Shown: positions 16,448-26,155, numbered from the stretch's first letter. The stretch: 50,276 nucleotides of DNA from Acetobacteraceae bacterium (GCA_020848935.1 JADLHF010000265.1:1-50276); one strand, 5' to 3'. Notes: generated by a model not told the origin, from the sequence alone. Numbers and translations are program-made.

Positions 16448-17209
16448 TCAGTGCACGTCGGCCCAAACCTTGCGCTTGGCGGCATAGGTGACGCCGGTCA
16501 TGAAGATCAGGAACAGCACCACTTTCACACCCAGGCGCTTGCGCACCTCCATCTCCGGCTCGGCGATATAGGCCAGGAAGGTGGTGACATCCCGCGCCAT
16601 CTGCTCGACCGAGGCGCGGGTGCCGTCGGCATAGGTCACGCGTCCGTCCGAAAGCGGTGCCGGCATGGCGATCTGGTGGCCGGCGAAGTACTTGTTGTAG
16701 TACATCCCGTCGCCCAGCTTCATGTCGGCGGGCGGCTCGGCATAGCCGGCGAGCAGGTTGTAGAGTTGGTCGGCACCGCCGGCACGCGCCTTGATGATCA
16801 CCGACAGGTCGGGTGGGTAGGCTCCGTTGAAGGTGGCGCGCGCCGCCGTTTCGTTGGGGTAAGGCGCACGGAAATGGTCCGATGGCCGCGCGGGGCGCTC
16901 GGCCGGCTGGCCGTCATCGTCGATGCTTGGCACCATCACCGCGGCGGCAATCGCCTCGATCTCCTTGTGCGTCAATCCGATGCCGCCGAGGTCGCGATAA
17001 TAGGCATGCTTGACCGAGTGGCAGGCGGCGCAGACCTCGCTGTAAACCTGGAAGCCGCGTTGCGCCGCCGCACGGTCGAAGGTGCCGAACGGGCCGCTGA
17101 AGCTCCAATTCTGCGGCGGGAACGTCAACTCGCCCTCCGCCGCCGTGGCGGCGACAGGCGTTGCCAGGGCCAGCAGGGCCGCGGCCGCAGCGATACGAAG
17201 GAAGCCCAT
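16448..17209 (-). CDS. petC: Cytochrome c1 subunit of the bc1 complex
   Basis: 253 residues with a signal peptide (about 1-24, cleavage after ATAA) and the haem-binding CAACH at 60-64. A conserved IAMPAPL supplies the likely methionine ligand, and a C-terminal anchor helix (KVVLFLIFMTGVTYAA) precedes KRKVW. It carries electrons from the Rieske protein to soluble or membrane cytochrome c in the periplasm. Its ATG overlaps the cytochrome b stop (TGATG at 17207-17211), so translation is probably coupled in the petABC operon. Length is normal for the family. Confidence 0.95.
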   Translation of the reverse strand: MGFLRIAAAAALLALATPVAATAAEGELTFPPQNWSFSGPFGTFDRAAAQRGFQVYSEVCAACHSVKHAYYRDLGGIGLTHKEIEAIAAAVMVPSIDDDGQPAERPARPSDHFRAPYPNETAARATFNGAYPPDLSVIIKARAGGADQLYNLLAGYAEPPADMKLGDGMYYNKYFAGHQIAMPAPLSDGRVTYADGTRASVEQMARDVTTFLAYIAEPEMEVRKRLGVKVVLFLIFMTGVTYAAKRKVWADVH

Positions 17210-18486
17210 CACGCCTTCTCCATCGGCTTGGCTGCGGCGCCGCCCGGAAGGGGGCCACCCCCACCTCCATCCGCAAGGACGGCCCTGCTGATGCTCTCCG
17301 GCAGCGGCAACGGCCGCTCGAACTTGCCCAGCACCGGCAGGATCACCAGGAAGTGCAGGAAATAATATGCGGTCGCCACGCGCGACAGCACCACCCAGAT
17401 CCCTTCGGGCGGCTTGCCACCGCACACCAGCAGCACCGCGCAGGCCAGCACCAGCACCCAGAACAGGATGCGATAGACCGGGCGGTAGCGGGCGCTGCGC
17501 ACCGGCGAGGTGTCCAGCCACGGCACCAGCGCCAGCACGCCGATCGAGCCGAACATCAGCAGCACGCCGCCCAGTTTGTCGGGCACCGAGCGCAGAATGG
17601 CATAGAACGGCAGGAAGTACCATTCCGGCACGATGTGCGCTGGCGTCACCAGCGGGTTGGCCGGGATGTAGTTGTCGGCATGACCCAGATAGTTCGGCGC
17701 AAAGAACACCAGCAGCGCGAACACGATCAGATAGACGCAGATGCCCACGCTGTCCTTGATGGTGTAGTACGGATGGAACGGCAGCGTGTCCTGCGGCCCT
17801 TTCACCTCGATGCCCAGCGGGTTGTTCGACCCGGTGATGTGCAGGGCGGCGATGTGCAGGAACACCACGCCCACCAGCACGAACGGCAGCAGGTAGTGCA
17901 GGCTGAAGAACCGGTTCAGCGTCGCGTTGTCCACCGAGAAGCCGCCCCACAGCCAGGTGACGATGTAATCGCCCACCAGCGGGAAGGCGGAGAACAGGTT
18001 GGTGATGACCGTCGCCCCCCAGTATGACATCTGGCCCCAGGGCAGCACGTAGCCCATGAAGGCGGTGGCCATCATCAGCAGCAGGATCACCACGCCGAGG
18101 ATCCACAGCAGCTCGCGCGGCATCTTGTAGGAGCCGTAGTACAGGCCACGCGCCAAATGGATATAGACCACGATGAAGAACATCGAACCGCCGTTGGCAT
18201 GCACATAGCGCAGCAGCCAGCCGAAATTCACGTCGCGCATGATGCGTTCGACGGAATCGAACGCCATGGTGGCGTGCGGCGTGTAGTTCATCGCCAGGAA
18301 GATGCCCGTGGCGATCATGATCACCAGGTTGACCATCGCCAGTGCGCCGAAATTCCACAGGTAGTTGAAGTTGCGCGGGGTGGGAAACACCCCGTACTCC
18401 TTCTGCATCATGGTGAAGATCGGCAGGCGCGAATCAACCCAGCGGATGACGGGATTCTCGAACTCGCTCTTGTGCAGGCCGGCCAT
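17209..18486 (-). CDS. petB: Cytochrome b subunit of the bc1 complex
   Basis: 425 residues, a full-length cytochrome b with about eight transmembrane helices. The Qo-site motif [14 protein letters not shown] is present, as are the haem-ligand histidines in the [24 protein letters not shown] and [21 protein letters not shown] regions and the [18 protein letters not shown] stretch. It oxidises ubiquinol and passes electrons across the inner membrane during the Q cycle. It sits between petA and petC. The glycine-rich tail [19 protein letters not shown] is a slight extension. The start ATG at 18486 has GGAG about 10 bases upstream. Confidence 0.96.
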   Translation of the reverse strand: MAGLHKSEFENPVIRWVDSRLPIFTMMQKEYGVFPTPRNFNYLWNFGALAMVNLVIMIATGIFLAMNYTPHATMAFDSVERIMRDVNFGWLLRYVHANGGSMFFIVVYIHLARGLYYGSYKMPRELLWILGVVILLLMMATAFMGYVLPWGQMSYWGATVITNLFSAFPLVGDYIVTWLWGGFSVDNATLNRFFSLHYLLPFVLVGVVFLHIAALHITGSNNPLGIEVKGPQDTLPFHPYYTIKDSVGICVYLIVFALLVFFAPNYLGHADNYIPANPLVTPAHIVPEWYFLPFYAILRSVPDKLGGVLLMFGSIGVLALVPWLDTSPVRSARYRPVYRILFWVLVLACAVLLVCGGKPPEGIWVVLSRVATAYYFLHFLVILPVLGKFERPLPLPESISRAVLADGGGGGPLPGGAAAKPMEKA

Positions 18487-18542
18487 GTAGATGTGCTCCG
18501 AAGGCTGCGATCGCTCTCAGCAGTCGCGGGGGGTGGCGGCGA

Positions 18543-19112
18543 TCAGCCGATCTTGATCTTGGTGTCGCCCTCGAAGGCGTACGGCGGCACCGGGAGGTTG
18601 GCCGGCGCGGGACCTCGGCGAACGCGGCCAGACGTATCGTATTCACTGCCGTGGCAAGGGCAGAACCAGCCGCCATATTCACCGCGCACCTCGGTGCTGC
18701 GATTGCCCAGCGGGACGCAGCCGAGATGGGTGCAGATGCCGACCACGATCAGCCACTGGTCGTGCCCGGGCTTGACGCGGCTGGCATCGGTGGCGGGATC
18801 CGGCAGGCGCAGCTTGTCGGCGGCGCGCGCCTCTTCGATTTCCGTTGGCGTGCGGTGGCGCACGAACACCGGCTTACCGCGCCACACGACCGTGATCGCC
18901 TGCCCGGCAACGATGGGGGACAGGTCCACAGTGGTGGACGACAGCGCCAGCACGTCGGCGGCCGGGTTCATGCTGTCGATCATGGGCCAGACGATGGCAC
19001 CCACGCCAACCGCCGCGCCGGCACCGGCGACCAGCTTGAGGAAGTCGCGCTTCGTGACCTCGGCCCCGCCCGAATGCGGGGCGGGATGGGGGGCGGCGGC
19101 GCTTTCAGCCAT
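18543..19112 (-). CDS. petA: Rieske iron-sulfur subunit of the bc1 complex
   Basis: 189 residues with a membrane anchor at about 27-48 and the two cluster-binding loops CTHLGC (127-132) and CPCHGS (151-156). These hold a 2Fe-2S cluster with two cysteines and two histidines, and a cysteine pair that forms a disulfide. It takes one electron from ubiquinol and hands it to cytochrome c1. Rieske proteins cross the membrane by the Tat path; the signal here reads TKRDFLK, a lysine-arginine pair instead of the usual twin arginine. ATG 19112 follows GAGGT and is the only start giving a normal N-terminus. petB follows after 56 bp. Confidence 0.95.
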   Translation of the reverse strand: MAESAAAPHPAPHSGGAEVTKRDFLKLVAGAGAAVGVGAIVWPMIDSMNPAADVLALSSTTVDLSPIVAGQAITVVWRGKPVFVRHRTPTEIEEARAADKLRLPDPATDASRVKPGHDQWLIVVGICTHLGCVPLGNRSTEVRGEYGGWFCPCHGSEYDTSGRVRRGPAPANLPVPPYAFEGDTKIKIG

Positions 19113-19420
19113 ACGTGACCTCGAGTGATCTGCCCTTGCGGGGCGTTTCGCACCTGATCCGCGGCGGCGGGTCGGCAATCGCCCCACGCGGATCGTCGTC
19201 AGCCTCCACTCCGCGGCAGGAGCCGAACGGCACCGCGACGCGGTTTCCGTCGGCCTGCTGCAACCGAGCAGACGAACGCCGAATAAGCCCAACATGCGCA
19301 TGCGGCAAGGCCCAGCCACCCGCAATCCGGCTTTTTGCGCGCGTTCGCCACATTAGGTGCCGTTGGTGCCCTCCGCAACACACCCTCCCTGTTCTATCCT
19401 CGCCGGATCAGGAGTCCGCG
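19113..19420. other. 308 bp divergent intergenic region between petA and hemF
   Basis: No open reading frame here has coding features. It must hold the promoters of the petABC operon (leftward) and hemF (rightward). A Shine-Dalgarno AGGAG lies 8 bases before hemF and GAGGT before petA. I found no convincing sigma-70 hexamer pair, and no FNR-type or other regulator site that I would stand behind. The AT-rich element is absent. Confidence 0.6.
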
Positions 19421-20317
19421 ATGACCGACACCCCGCCCCCCCCGCACGCGGCCATCCGCGACGACGCCAGCGCCTGGTTCGCCACCCTGCGCGATCGGCT
19501 TTGCGCCGAATTCGAGGCGATCGAGGATGAAGCCGCCGGCCTGCCCCTTTATGGCCCCGGCCAGCCCGGGCGGTTCGCCCGCACGTCCTGGTCCCGCCCC
19601 ACGCCAGACGGCGCGCCCGGCGGCGGCGGGGTGATGAGCGTGATGCGTGGGCGGGTGTTCGAGAAGGTCGGCGTCAACGTCTCCACCGTGATGGGCGAAT
19701 TCAGCCCGGAATTCCGCGCCCAGATCCCCGGCGCGGCCGAGGACCCGCGGTTCTGGGCCAGCGGCGTCAGCCTGGTGGCCCACATGGCCAGCCCGCGCGT
19801 GCCTGCCGCCCACTTCAACACCCGTATGCTGGTCACCACACGCGGCTGGTTCGGCGGCGGCGGCGACCTGACCCCGATGGCGCTCGATGCACCGGAGGCG
19901 GTGGCCGACGCCGCCCGCTTCCACACCGCCTTCAGATCCGCCTGCGACCGCCACGACCCCGCCTACTACCCGAAATTCAAGGAATGGTGCGACCGCTACT
20001 TCTTCCTGCCGCACCGCAACGAGCCGCGCGGCGCCGGCGGAATCTTCTTCGACCAGCACTTCACCGGCAGCGTGGCGGCGGATTTCGCCTTCATCCGCGA
20101 TGTCGGCCTGGCCTTCCTCGATGCCTATCCCGCCATCATTCGCGCCCGCATGGCCGAACCTTGGACGCCGGCCGAACGCCAGCACCAATTGGTCCGCCGC
20201 GGCCGATACGTGGAATTCAACCTGATCCACGACCGCGGCACCCTGTTCGGGCTGAAAACCGGCGGCAATGTCGAGGCCATCCTGATGAGCCTGCCGCCGG
20301 CGGTGGCCTGGCCGTAG
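19421..20317 (+). CDS. hemF: Aerobic coproporphyrinogen III oxidase
   Basis: 299 residues, typical for HemF. Diagnostic stretches include [72 protein letters not shown] and [23 protein letters not shown]. It decarboxylates coproporphyrinogen III to protoporphyrinogen IX with oxygen in the cytoplasm, so the cell makes haem under aerobic conditions. It lies beside petABC, whose products need haem, but reads in the opposite direction. The ATG at 19421 follows AGGAG; the open frame runs upstream to 19115 but its translation is not family-like. The stop lies in a hairpin shared with the convergent MsbA-like gene. Confidence 0.95.
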   Translation: MTDTPPPPHAAIRDDASAWFATLRDRLCAEFEAIEDEAAGLPLYGPGQPGRFARTSWSRPTPDGAPGGGGVMSVMRGRVFEKVGVNVSTVMGEFSPEFRAQIPGAAEDPRFWASGVSLVAHMASPRVPAAHFNTRMLVTTRGWFGGGGDLTPMALDAPEAVADAARFHTAFRSACDRHDPAYYPKFKEWCDRYFFLPHRNEPRGAGGIFFDQHFTGSVAADFAFIRDVGLAFLDAYPAIIRARMAEPWTPAERQHQLVRRGRYVEFNLIHDRGTLFGLKTGGNVEAILMSLPPAVAWP

Positions 20318-20354
20318 GGCAGGGCGGCAAGGCCAGGTCTCTGCGCTGCCCTAC
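20314..20354. terminator. Hairpin covering the convergent hemF and MsbA-like stop codons
   Basis: GTAGGGCAG (20314-20322) pairs perfectly with CTGCCCTAC (20346-20354) around a 23-base loop. The hemF TAG (20315-20317) and the minus-strand TAG (20351-20353) are both in the stem. It may act as a two-way terminator or mRNA 3'-end stabiliser; there is no following T-run. Confidence 0.4.
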
Positions 20355-22117
20355 CCCGCCAGCGCCTGCGTCCGCACCAGGCGGGCATAGGCACCCTCGG
20401 CCGCCAGGAGTTCGGCGTGCGTGCCCTGTTCCACGGCACGGCCCTCGGCCAGTACCACCACCAGGTCGGCATCACGCACGGTGGACAGGCGATGGGCGAC
20501 GATGATGGTGGTGCGCCCGGCCCGCAGCCGGCCCAGCGCCTCCTGGACCAGCGCCTCGCTTTCGGTGTCCAGCGCACTGGTTGCCTCATCCAGCAGCAGC
20601 ACGCGTGGGTCGCGCAACAGGGCACGGGCGATGCACACGCGCTGGCGCTGGCCGCCCGACAGGCGGCCCCCGCCGGGGCCGACGCGGGTCTCGTAGCCCT
20701 CCGGCAAGGCCGCGATGAACTGGTCCGCCGCCGCCGCCGCCGCCGCTTCGCGGACCTGCGCCTCGGTGGCGCCGGCGCGGCCCATGCGGATATTGGCGGC
20801 GATGGTGTCGTCGAACAGCAGCGTGTCCTGGCCGACATAGGCGATGGCGTCGCGCAGGCTGGCCAGGGTGACGTCGCGCAGATCCGCGCCGTCCAGCCGG
20901 ATGCGCCCGGACGCCACGTCATGCAGGCGCGGGATCAGCGCCAGCGCCGTCGATTTGCCGGCACCCGAGGCACCGACCAGCGCCACCGTCAGGCCGGGCG
21001 CGGCAACAAAGGACAGGTCGTGCAGGCCGCTTCGTCCGTCGGGATAGGCGAAGGCGACATGCTCGAATTCCAGCCGCCCCTGGCCCGGTGGCAGCGCCAC
21101 GGCATCGCGGCGCTCGGCAACCGCCGGTTTCTCGTCGATGACGGAGAACACCCGCACCAGCCCCGCCAAACCTTCCTGCACCGCGGCATTCAGCGAGCCG
21201 AGCGCGCGCAACGGCCGCGAGGCGATCAGCAGCGCGGTGATGAACCCGGTGAAATGCCCCAGCGAGCCATCGCCCTGGGCGGCGCGCCAGCCGACGAAGC
21301 CGATCACCGCGGCCACCGCCGCGCCCCCGATCACTTCCAACAACGGATCGATGCGCGCCCGGCTGCGCGCCATACGCAGCAGCGCCCGGTACAGCTCGGC
21401 GAACGCGCCCGAGGCGCGGGCGGTCTCGGACGCCTCCAGCCGATAGGCGCGCACCGTGCGCGCCTGGGCGAAGCTTTCGTTGAGCAGGGCGGCGGTCAGC
21501 CCGATCTGCTCCTGCATGCCGCCGGATTGGCGGCGGATGCGGCGGCCGATCTTCTCGATCGGGATGCCGGCGATCGGATACAGCAGTGCCGCGATCAGGC
21601 TCAGCTTCCAGTCCAGCCACAGCATCGAGCCGACCAAGCCTATCACGGTCAGCGCATCGGCGATGCCGTTCACCGCACGGGTCATGGCCTCGCGGATGAT
21701 GGTGGCATCGGTGGTGAACCGCGCCGCCCAGGCGGCCGGCGCCTCGCGCTCCAGCCGCGCCAGGTCGCCCTGGGTGAGGTGGGCGAACATGCGTTCCTGC
21801 AGGGCGCGGATCACCCGCAGCACCAGTTTCTGCACCGCCACGTTCTGGATATACTGCGCCAGCGCCTTGACCGAGGTGACCGCCACCACCAGCACGGGAA
21901 GCTGGTACAGGATGCGCCGGTCACGCGCCTCGAACATGCTGAAGGCGTGGTCGATCACCACCGGATACAGCGCCTGGGTGCCGGCCATCACCAGGGTCAG
22001 CGCCAGGATCGTCCAGATCAGGCCGCGATGCCCGCGCACCTGCTCGCGCCACAGGCGGCGGACCAGCGCCTGGGTGCTGTCGGCGGAAAGCGAGGTGGGG
22101 CGGGCCATGCCGGGCAT
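20351..22117 (-). CDS. MsbA-like ABC exporter (fused permease and ATPase)
   Basis: 588 residues: six transmembrane helices in about 1-310 and a nucleotide-binding domain in about 345-580. Walker A GASGAGKST is near 385, the signature LSGGQ near 485 and Walker B VLLLDEATSALD near 507. Half-size exporters of this type flip lipid A core or other lipids outward across the inner membrane. With lpxK and waaA in the window, lipid A is plausible, but multidrug or lipid cargo cannot be excluded. It starts 3 bp after the cca stop, so it ends the DUF1285-Nudix-DUF6111-cca operon. ATG 22117 or 22108 is possible. Confidence 0.85.
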   Translation of the reverse strand: MPGMARPTSLSADSTQALVRRLWREQVRGHRGLIWTILALTLVMAGTQALYPVVIDHAFSMFEARDRRILYQLPVLVVAVTSVKALAQYIQNVAVQKLVLRVIRALQERMFAHLTQGDLARLEREAPAAWAARFTTDATIIREAMTRAVNGIADALTVIGLVGSMLWLDWKLSLIAALLYPIAGIPIEKIGRRIRRQSGGMQEQIGLTAALLNESFAQARTVRAYRLEASETARASGAFAELYRALLRMARSRARIDPLLEVIGGAAVAAVIGFVGWRAAQGDGSLGHFTGFITALLIASRPLRALGSLNAAVQEGLAGLVRVFSVIDEKPAVAERRDAVALPPGQGRLEFEHVAFAYPDGRSGLHDLSFVAAPGLTVALVGASGAGKSTALALIPRLHDVASGRIRLDGADLRDVTLASLRDAIAYVGQDTLLFDDTIAANIRMGRAGATEAQVREAAAAAAADQFIAALPEGYETRVGPGGGRLSGGQRQRVCIARALLRDPRVLLLDEATSALDTESEALVQEALGRLRAGRTTIIVAHRLSTVRDADLVVVLAEGRAVEQGTHAELLAAEGAYARLVRTQALAG

Positions 22118-22120
22118 GTA

Positions 22121-23296
22121 TCAGCCCGCCAACCTCCGCGCCAATTCAGCGCGACAGTCCGCGCCATCGGCACGGCAGCCGCCGGCAAGCCACCAGCCCC
22201 GCAGATCACGCAGCAGCGCGCCCATCGCCGGACCGGCCGCCACCCCCTGGGCGGCGAGGTCGCGCCCGGCCAGCGGAAACACCGGCACCGGCATCGCCGT
22301 CAGCCGCGCCCGCAGCGCGTCGCCGCGCCCGGCCAGCCACGTCGCGCCGACCAGAATCGCCTTTTCGGTATCCGCCAGGGCGCGGCGCAGGTCGTCGTCG
22401 TCGGCATCGTCGGCCGGCGCGGCGGCGGCACGCAGCGCCATCAGCCGCGCCGCCTCGGCACCGGACAGTTTCAGCCGCGCCGCCGCGTCCGCCCCGCTGC
22501 CCTCGATCAGGGCAGCCAAAAGCAGCACCGGCTCCCGTGGTGCGCCGGCCGATACCACGGCGGCCAGGACCGCCCCGTCTCCTGCCTCCGGCAACACCGC
22601 GTCCAACACACCGCAGTCGCGCATCAAAGCAATCGCGCCGACGGGGTCGGGCCCGGTCAGAATCCGCTTCAGTTCCCCCCACACCCGCTCCGCCGACAGC
22701 CGACCCAGCCCGGCCACCCCGGCGCGGATCGCTGCCACCGCCGCGCCATCCGGTGCACCGCGCCCGTAACGGGCATGGAAGCGAAAGAACCGCAGCACGC
22801 GAAGATAATCCTCGGCCACACGCTCCGACGCCACGCCGACAAACCGCACCCGCCCGGCGGTCAGGTCGTCGCGCCCGCCGAAGTAATCATGCAGCGTGCC
22901 GTCGGCGGACATCGACATCGCATTGATGGTGAAATCGCGCCGCGCCGCGTCGGCCCGCCAGTCCTCGGTGAAGGCCACCTCCGCGTGCCGTCCGTCGGTG
23001 GCGACATCGCGGCGCAGCGTCGTCACCTCGAAGCCGCGATGCCGCGCCACCGCGGTCACGGTGCCATGGGCAAGCCCGGTCGGCACCGCCTTCAGCCCGG
23101 CCGCGCGCAACGCCGCCATCACCGCTTCCGGTGGGTCGGGGGTCGCCAGGTCGATATCCGCCACCTGTTGTCCCATCAGCGCATCGCGCACGCAGCCGCC
23201 CACCAGCCGTGCCCGCGGCAGCGCGGCCAGCACGTCGCGCAGCGCGGGATCGGCCAGGAACGCGGGCGGCTGCGCCATGCGCCCGTCGGACGTCAT
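22121..23296 (-). CDS. cca: CCA-adding tRNA nucleotidyltransferase
   Basis: 391 residues of the class II nucleotidyltransferase/poly(A) polymerase family. RLVGGCVRDALMG (30-42) gives the nucleotide loop and DID (47-49) the two catalytic aspartates. The RRDFTINAM block is near 125 and RVWGELKRIL in the RNA-binding head follows. It adds or repairs the 3' CCA of tRNAs. This matters here because tRNA-Thr in this window has no encoded CCA. The ATG at 23296 overlaps the DUF6111 stop (ATGA), showing an operon. A second ATG (23278) lies six codons in. Confidence 0.92.
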   Translation of the reverse strand: MTSDGRMAQPPAFLADPALRDVLAALPRARLVGGCVRDALMGQQVADIDLATPDPPEAVMAALRAAGLKAVPTGLAHGTVTAVARHRGFEVTTLRRDVATDGRHAEVAFTEDWRADAARRDFTINAMSMSADGTLHDYFGGRDDLTAGRVRFVGVASERVAEDYLRVLRFFRFHARYGRGAPDGAAVAAIRAGVAGLGRLSAERVWGELKRILTGPDPVGAIALMRDCGVLDAVLPEAGDGAVLAAVVSAGAPREPVLLLAALIEGSGADAAARLKLSGAEAARLMALRAAAAPADDADDDDLRRALADTEKAILVGATWLAGRGDALRARLTAMPVPVFPLAGRDLAAQGVAAGPAMGALLRDLRGWWLAGGCRADGADCRAELARRLAG

Positions 23297-23541
23297 GGCC
23301 CGGTGCGACGTATCGCGCGGCCCGGCACCACCCTGTCGCCGTCCATATGCGGCGGTACATAGGCCATGTCGGGCGGCACCGCCTGGGTCAGCTCCAGCCA
23401 GGCGGCGGCCAGCACCATCACCGCCATCGCGCCGATCGTCCCCCACAGCAGTTGCTGCGTGTAGCGCTTGCCCTGCCACAGCCACAGCGCGTAGCCGGCG
23501 AACGGCAACAGGAACAGCAGGCCTTCCAACAGGCGCAGCAT
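23293..23541 (-). CDS. Small membrane protein, DUF6111 family
   Basis: 82 residues with two hydrophobic helices (about 5-22 and 32-52) and a C-terminal PPHMDGDRVVPGRAIRR tail. It matches short DUF6111 proteins in Alphaproteobacteria, found between a Nudix hydrolase and cca as here. No function is known; topology suggests a small inner-membrane protein. The ATG at 23541 gives this form; the longer open frame to 23667 lies inside the Nudix gene and is not family-like. The stop overlaps the cca start. Confidence 0.72.
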   Translation of the reverse strand: MLRLLEGLLFLLPFAGYALWLWQGKRYTQQLLWGTIGAMAVMVLAAAWLELTQAVPPDMAYVPPHMDGDRVVPGRAIRRTGP

Positions 23542-23557
23542 CGTGCGGCTTCCTCGC

Positions 23558-24268
23558 CTATGCCGCGGTGCGCAGGCGATGCGCCAGATGCACCAGCATC
23601 GCCGCAGTCGCGCCCCAGATGTAGTGATCGGGGTGCGGCCAGACCCAGAACTCGCGCCACGCGCCACGGAAATGCGACCGCCGCCGCTGCGGCGCCGCCG
23701 GATCCAGCAACACGGACAGCGGCAGCGCGAACACCGACTCCACCTCGTCCGGCGACGGCACCAGCCCCAGGTCGCCCAGTTCCGCCCCGTCCGGCAACAG
23801 GCCCAGCACCGGCGTCACGCGATAGCCGGTGCCGGTCACGTAGTCGCCCAGCCGTCCCAGCAATTCCACCCGGCCGCGCGCCAACCCCACCTCCTCCTCC
23901 GCCTCGCGCAGGGCGGCATGCTCGGGACTGGCGTCGTCCGGGTCGATGCGCCCGCCGGGGAAGCTCACCTGTCCCGCATGTTTTTTCAGATGGGCGGTGC
24001 GCTTGGTCAGCAGCACCCCCGGTGCCGCCCCCAGCACCAGCGAGATCAACACCGCCGCCGGCACCAGCACCTCGCCGGCCGCAACAAACCCGTCGTCACC
24101 CGCCAGGCGCGCATCCCTCAGGCACGCACCTCCTGGGCCGGAGAGCGGCATGCCGATCGCCGGAGGATCAACCAGAACGGGCGGCGCCGACATGCCCGCC
24201 CCGGGCACCAGGACAGGGGCGGGAAGCGGTGCGCACAGCCGCGCCCGCAGGAGATTGCGATTCACCAT
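23558..24268 (-). CDS. Nudix hydrolase, CoA pyrophosphatase type
   Basis: 236 residues. The CoA-pyrophosphatase signature LLTKRTAHLKKHAGQVSFPGG is at about 86-106 and the Nudix box end LREAEEEVGL at 120-129, with E125 and E126 as metal ligands. The family splits coenzyme A into 4'-phosphopantetheine and 3',5'-ADP. The first 65 residues are longer than in many members; a start nearer residue 26 is possible. It lies between DUF1285 and DUF6111 in an operon leading to cca. Confidence 0.86.
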   Translation of the reverse strand: MVNRNLLRARLCAPLPAPVLVPGAGMSAPPVLVDPPAIGMPLSGPGGACLRDARLAGDDGFVAAGEVLVPAAVLISLVLGAAPGVLLTKRTAHLKKHAGQVSFPGGRIDPDDASPEHAALREAEEEVGLARGRVELLGRLGDYVTGTGYRVTPVLGLLPDGAELGDLGLVPSPDEVESVFALPLSVLLDPAAPQRRRSHFRGAWREFWVWPHPDHYIWGATAAMLVHLAHRLRTAA

Positions 24269-24305
24269 GCCACCCTACGCCCCGCGGCTCCGCCCCGCCA
24301 GCCGG

Positions 24306-24950
24306 TCACGTCTCGTCCGGATCGCCCTCGCCGGGCCGATCGCCATCCGGCCAATCGCCTTCCTGCCAATCGCCTTCCGGCAGGTCGCCCAGCGGGAAAA
24401 AGCATCCGCTGCTCCACACGCCCAGCACCTGGCGCCCCTGCACCTCGCCCGGCTCGGCCAGCGCCACCAGCTCATAGTACACCGCCCGGCCGATTCGCGC
24501 CTCCAGCGCAAACCGCCCGGCGCCGTCGCGGACATGGACATAAGGCGTCGGCTCGCAGGAGACGATGTCGTGGGCCATGCGGATCGGGTGCTTCGGCCCG
24601 GCAGTCACCACCTGGTCGATATTGGTGCGGAAGGTCAGGACCTGGTCGCGCCCAACCCCGGCCCAACCCAGCTCCACCGCCACGAACGGCGCATCCTCCA
24701 CCACGATCACGCCGCGCTCGGCCGGCGTTTCCAACAGGAACTGCCCCGCCGCGTCACGCCGCAGCACCGAGGCGAACAGGCACACCAATTCCTTGCGGCC
24801 GATCACGCTGCCCCGGTAATGCCACGTCCCGTCGCGCTGGATCACGAAGGGCAGCGTGCCATGGTCGAAAGGCCGCCGCGCGCCCGCGGCAACCCCCTCC
24901 CCCTTGGTCGCGGCCGCCCCACAAGCCCTGCGTCGGATCAGATCGTTCAC
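24306..24950 (-). CDS. DUF1285 family protein
   Basis: About 214 residues from GTG 24950. The core reads LPFVIQRDGTWHYRGSVIGRKELVCLFASVLRRDA, VIVVEDAPFVAVEL, LTFRTNIDQVVTAGPKHPIR and VSCEPTPYVHVRDG, which matches DUF1285. The function is unknown; the family appears in Alphaproteobacteria beside Nudix and cca genes and near MoxR, as here. The C-terminus ends in a repetitive acidic tract (GDWQEGDWPDGDRPGEGD). The start is uncertain: no strong Shine-Dalgarno is seen and the open frame extends to 25076. It is divergent from the MoxR gene. Confidence 0.78.
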   Translation of the reverse strand: MNDLIRRRACGAAATKGEGVAAGARRPFDHGTLPFVIQRDGTWHYRGSVIGRKELVCLFASVLRRDAAGQFLLETPAERGVIVVEDAPFVAVELGWAGVGRDQVLTFRTNIDQVVTAGPKHPIRMAHDIVSCEPTPYVHVRDGAGRFALEARIGRAVYYELVALAEPGEVQGRQVLGVWSSGCFFPLGDLPEGDWQEGDWPDGDRPGEGDPDET

Positions 24951-25123
24951 ATCGCGCACCCCGGGACAGAGAATGCTTCCGCCCTGCCCGTTGATATAGG
25001 TAGCATCCCCCCATCTGTGAAAGTGGCGGGCGGTGAAACCGGCAGGTTTGAGGGTCGCAACCCCGCAATTGCGCACAATCTGTCGCTCGACGCCCCCGGA
25101 TCACGCCCACCAGGATGAAGCTC

Positions 25124-26155
25124 ATGTCCGCCACCCCCACGCCATTCCAGCCCGCGCCGCCGGCTTCCGGTCAGGCCACCGACGACCTGCTCGGCCAGAT
25201 CGAGGCACTGGGCCAAAAGGCCGCCGCCGCCCGCGCCCAGATCGGCCGCGCCATCTACGGCCAGCCGGAGGTGGTGGACCAGACGCTGATCACCCTGCTC
25301 TCGGGCGGCCACGTGCTGCTGGTCGGCGTGCCCGGCCTGGGCAAGTCCAAGCTGGTGGAAACCCTGGCCGTCGTCATGGGCCTCGCCCACAAGCGCGTGC
25401 AGTTCACGCCAGATCTGATGCCCGCCGACATCCTGGGCAGCGAAGTGCTGGACGAAGGCACCGACGGCCGCCGCCACTTCCGCTTCGTGCCCGGCCCGGT
25501 GTTCTGCCAACTTCTGATGGCCGACGAGATCAACCGCGCCTCGCCGCGCACCCAGTCCGCCCTGCTCCAGGCGATGCAGGAACAACGCGTCGCCATCGGC
25601 GGCGTCGAACACATCCTGCCCCGCCCGTTCCATGTCCTGGCCACCCAGAACCCGATCGAGCAGGAAGGCACCTACCCCCTGCCGGAAGCCCAGCTCGACC
25701 GCTTCCTGCTGGAAGTCCAGGTCACCTACCCCGACCTCGCCGCCGAGCGTGCCATGCTGATCGCCACCACCGGCAGCACCGAGGACGCACCGAGCCAGGC
25801 ACTGACCGCCGAAGACCTGATGGCCGCCCAGGCCCTGATCCGCCGCGTGCCGGTGGGCGAAACCGTGGTCGATGCCATCCTGAAACTGGTTCGCGGCGGC
25901 CGCCCGGAATCCAGCGACGACGAAACCATCCGCCGCCACGTCGCCTGGGGCCCCGGCCCGCGCGCCGCCCAGGCGCTGATGCTCGCCTGCCGCGCCCGCG
26001 CCCTGCTGGACAACCGCCTCGCCCCCTCCATCGACGACGTCGCCGCCCTCGCGCCGCCCGTGCTGCGCCACCGCATGGCGCTGAACTTCTCCGCCCGCGC
26101 CGACGGCATCGCACTCGACACCGTCATCGCGGGGCTGGTGGAGCGGCTTGGGTGA
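25124..26155 (+). CDS. MoxR family AAA+ ATPase
   Basis: 343 residues with the AAA_3 fold: Walker A GVPGLGKS (68-75), Walker B LLMADEINR (about 129-137), sensor 1 LATQNP near 170 and a lid domain with SIDDVAALAPPVLRHRM near 305. MoxR ATPases act as chaperones in metal-centre insertion or protein-complex assembly, with VWA and DUF58 partners encoded nearby, as here. The ATG at 25124 has AGGA 8 bases upstream; 25115 is an alternative with no such site. It is divergent from DUF1285 and is followed by a GC-rich repeat before DUF58. Confidence 0.92.
   Translation: MSATPTPFQPAPPASGQATDDLLGQIEALGQKAAAARAQIGRAIYGQPEVVDQTLITLLSGGHVLLVGVPGLGKSKLVETLAVVMGLAHKRVQFTPDLMPADILGSEVLDEGTDGRRHFRFVPGPVFCQLLMADEINRASPRTQSALLQAMQEQRVAIGGVEHILPRPFHVLATQNPIEQEGTYPLPEAQLDRFLLEVQVTYPDLAAERAMLIATTGSTEDAPSQALTAEDLMAAQALIRRVPVGETVVDAILKLVRGGRPESSDDETIRRHVAWGPGPRAAQALMLACRARALLDNRLAPSIDDVAALAPPVLRHRMALNFSARADGIALDTVIAGLVERLG

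Noticed and set aside
19113-19420. Sigma-70 promoter for hemF from TTGGTG at 19363
   Set aside because: The only nearby TATCCT-like sequence is too far away for a valid spacer.
20417-23362. Possible plus-strand gene antisense to the MsbA-like and cca genes
   Set aside because: The translation is rich in Q, R, H and G with no motif, while the minus strand carries complete ABC exporter and CCA-enzyme motifs.
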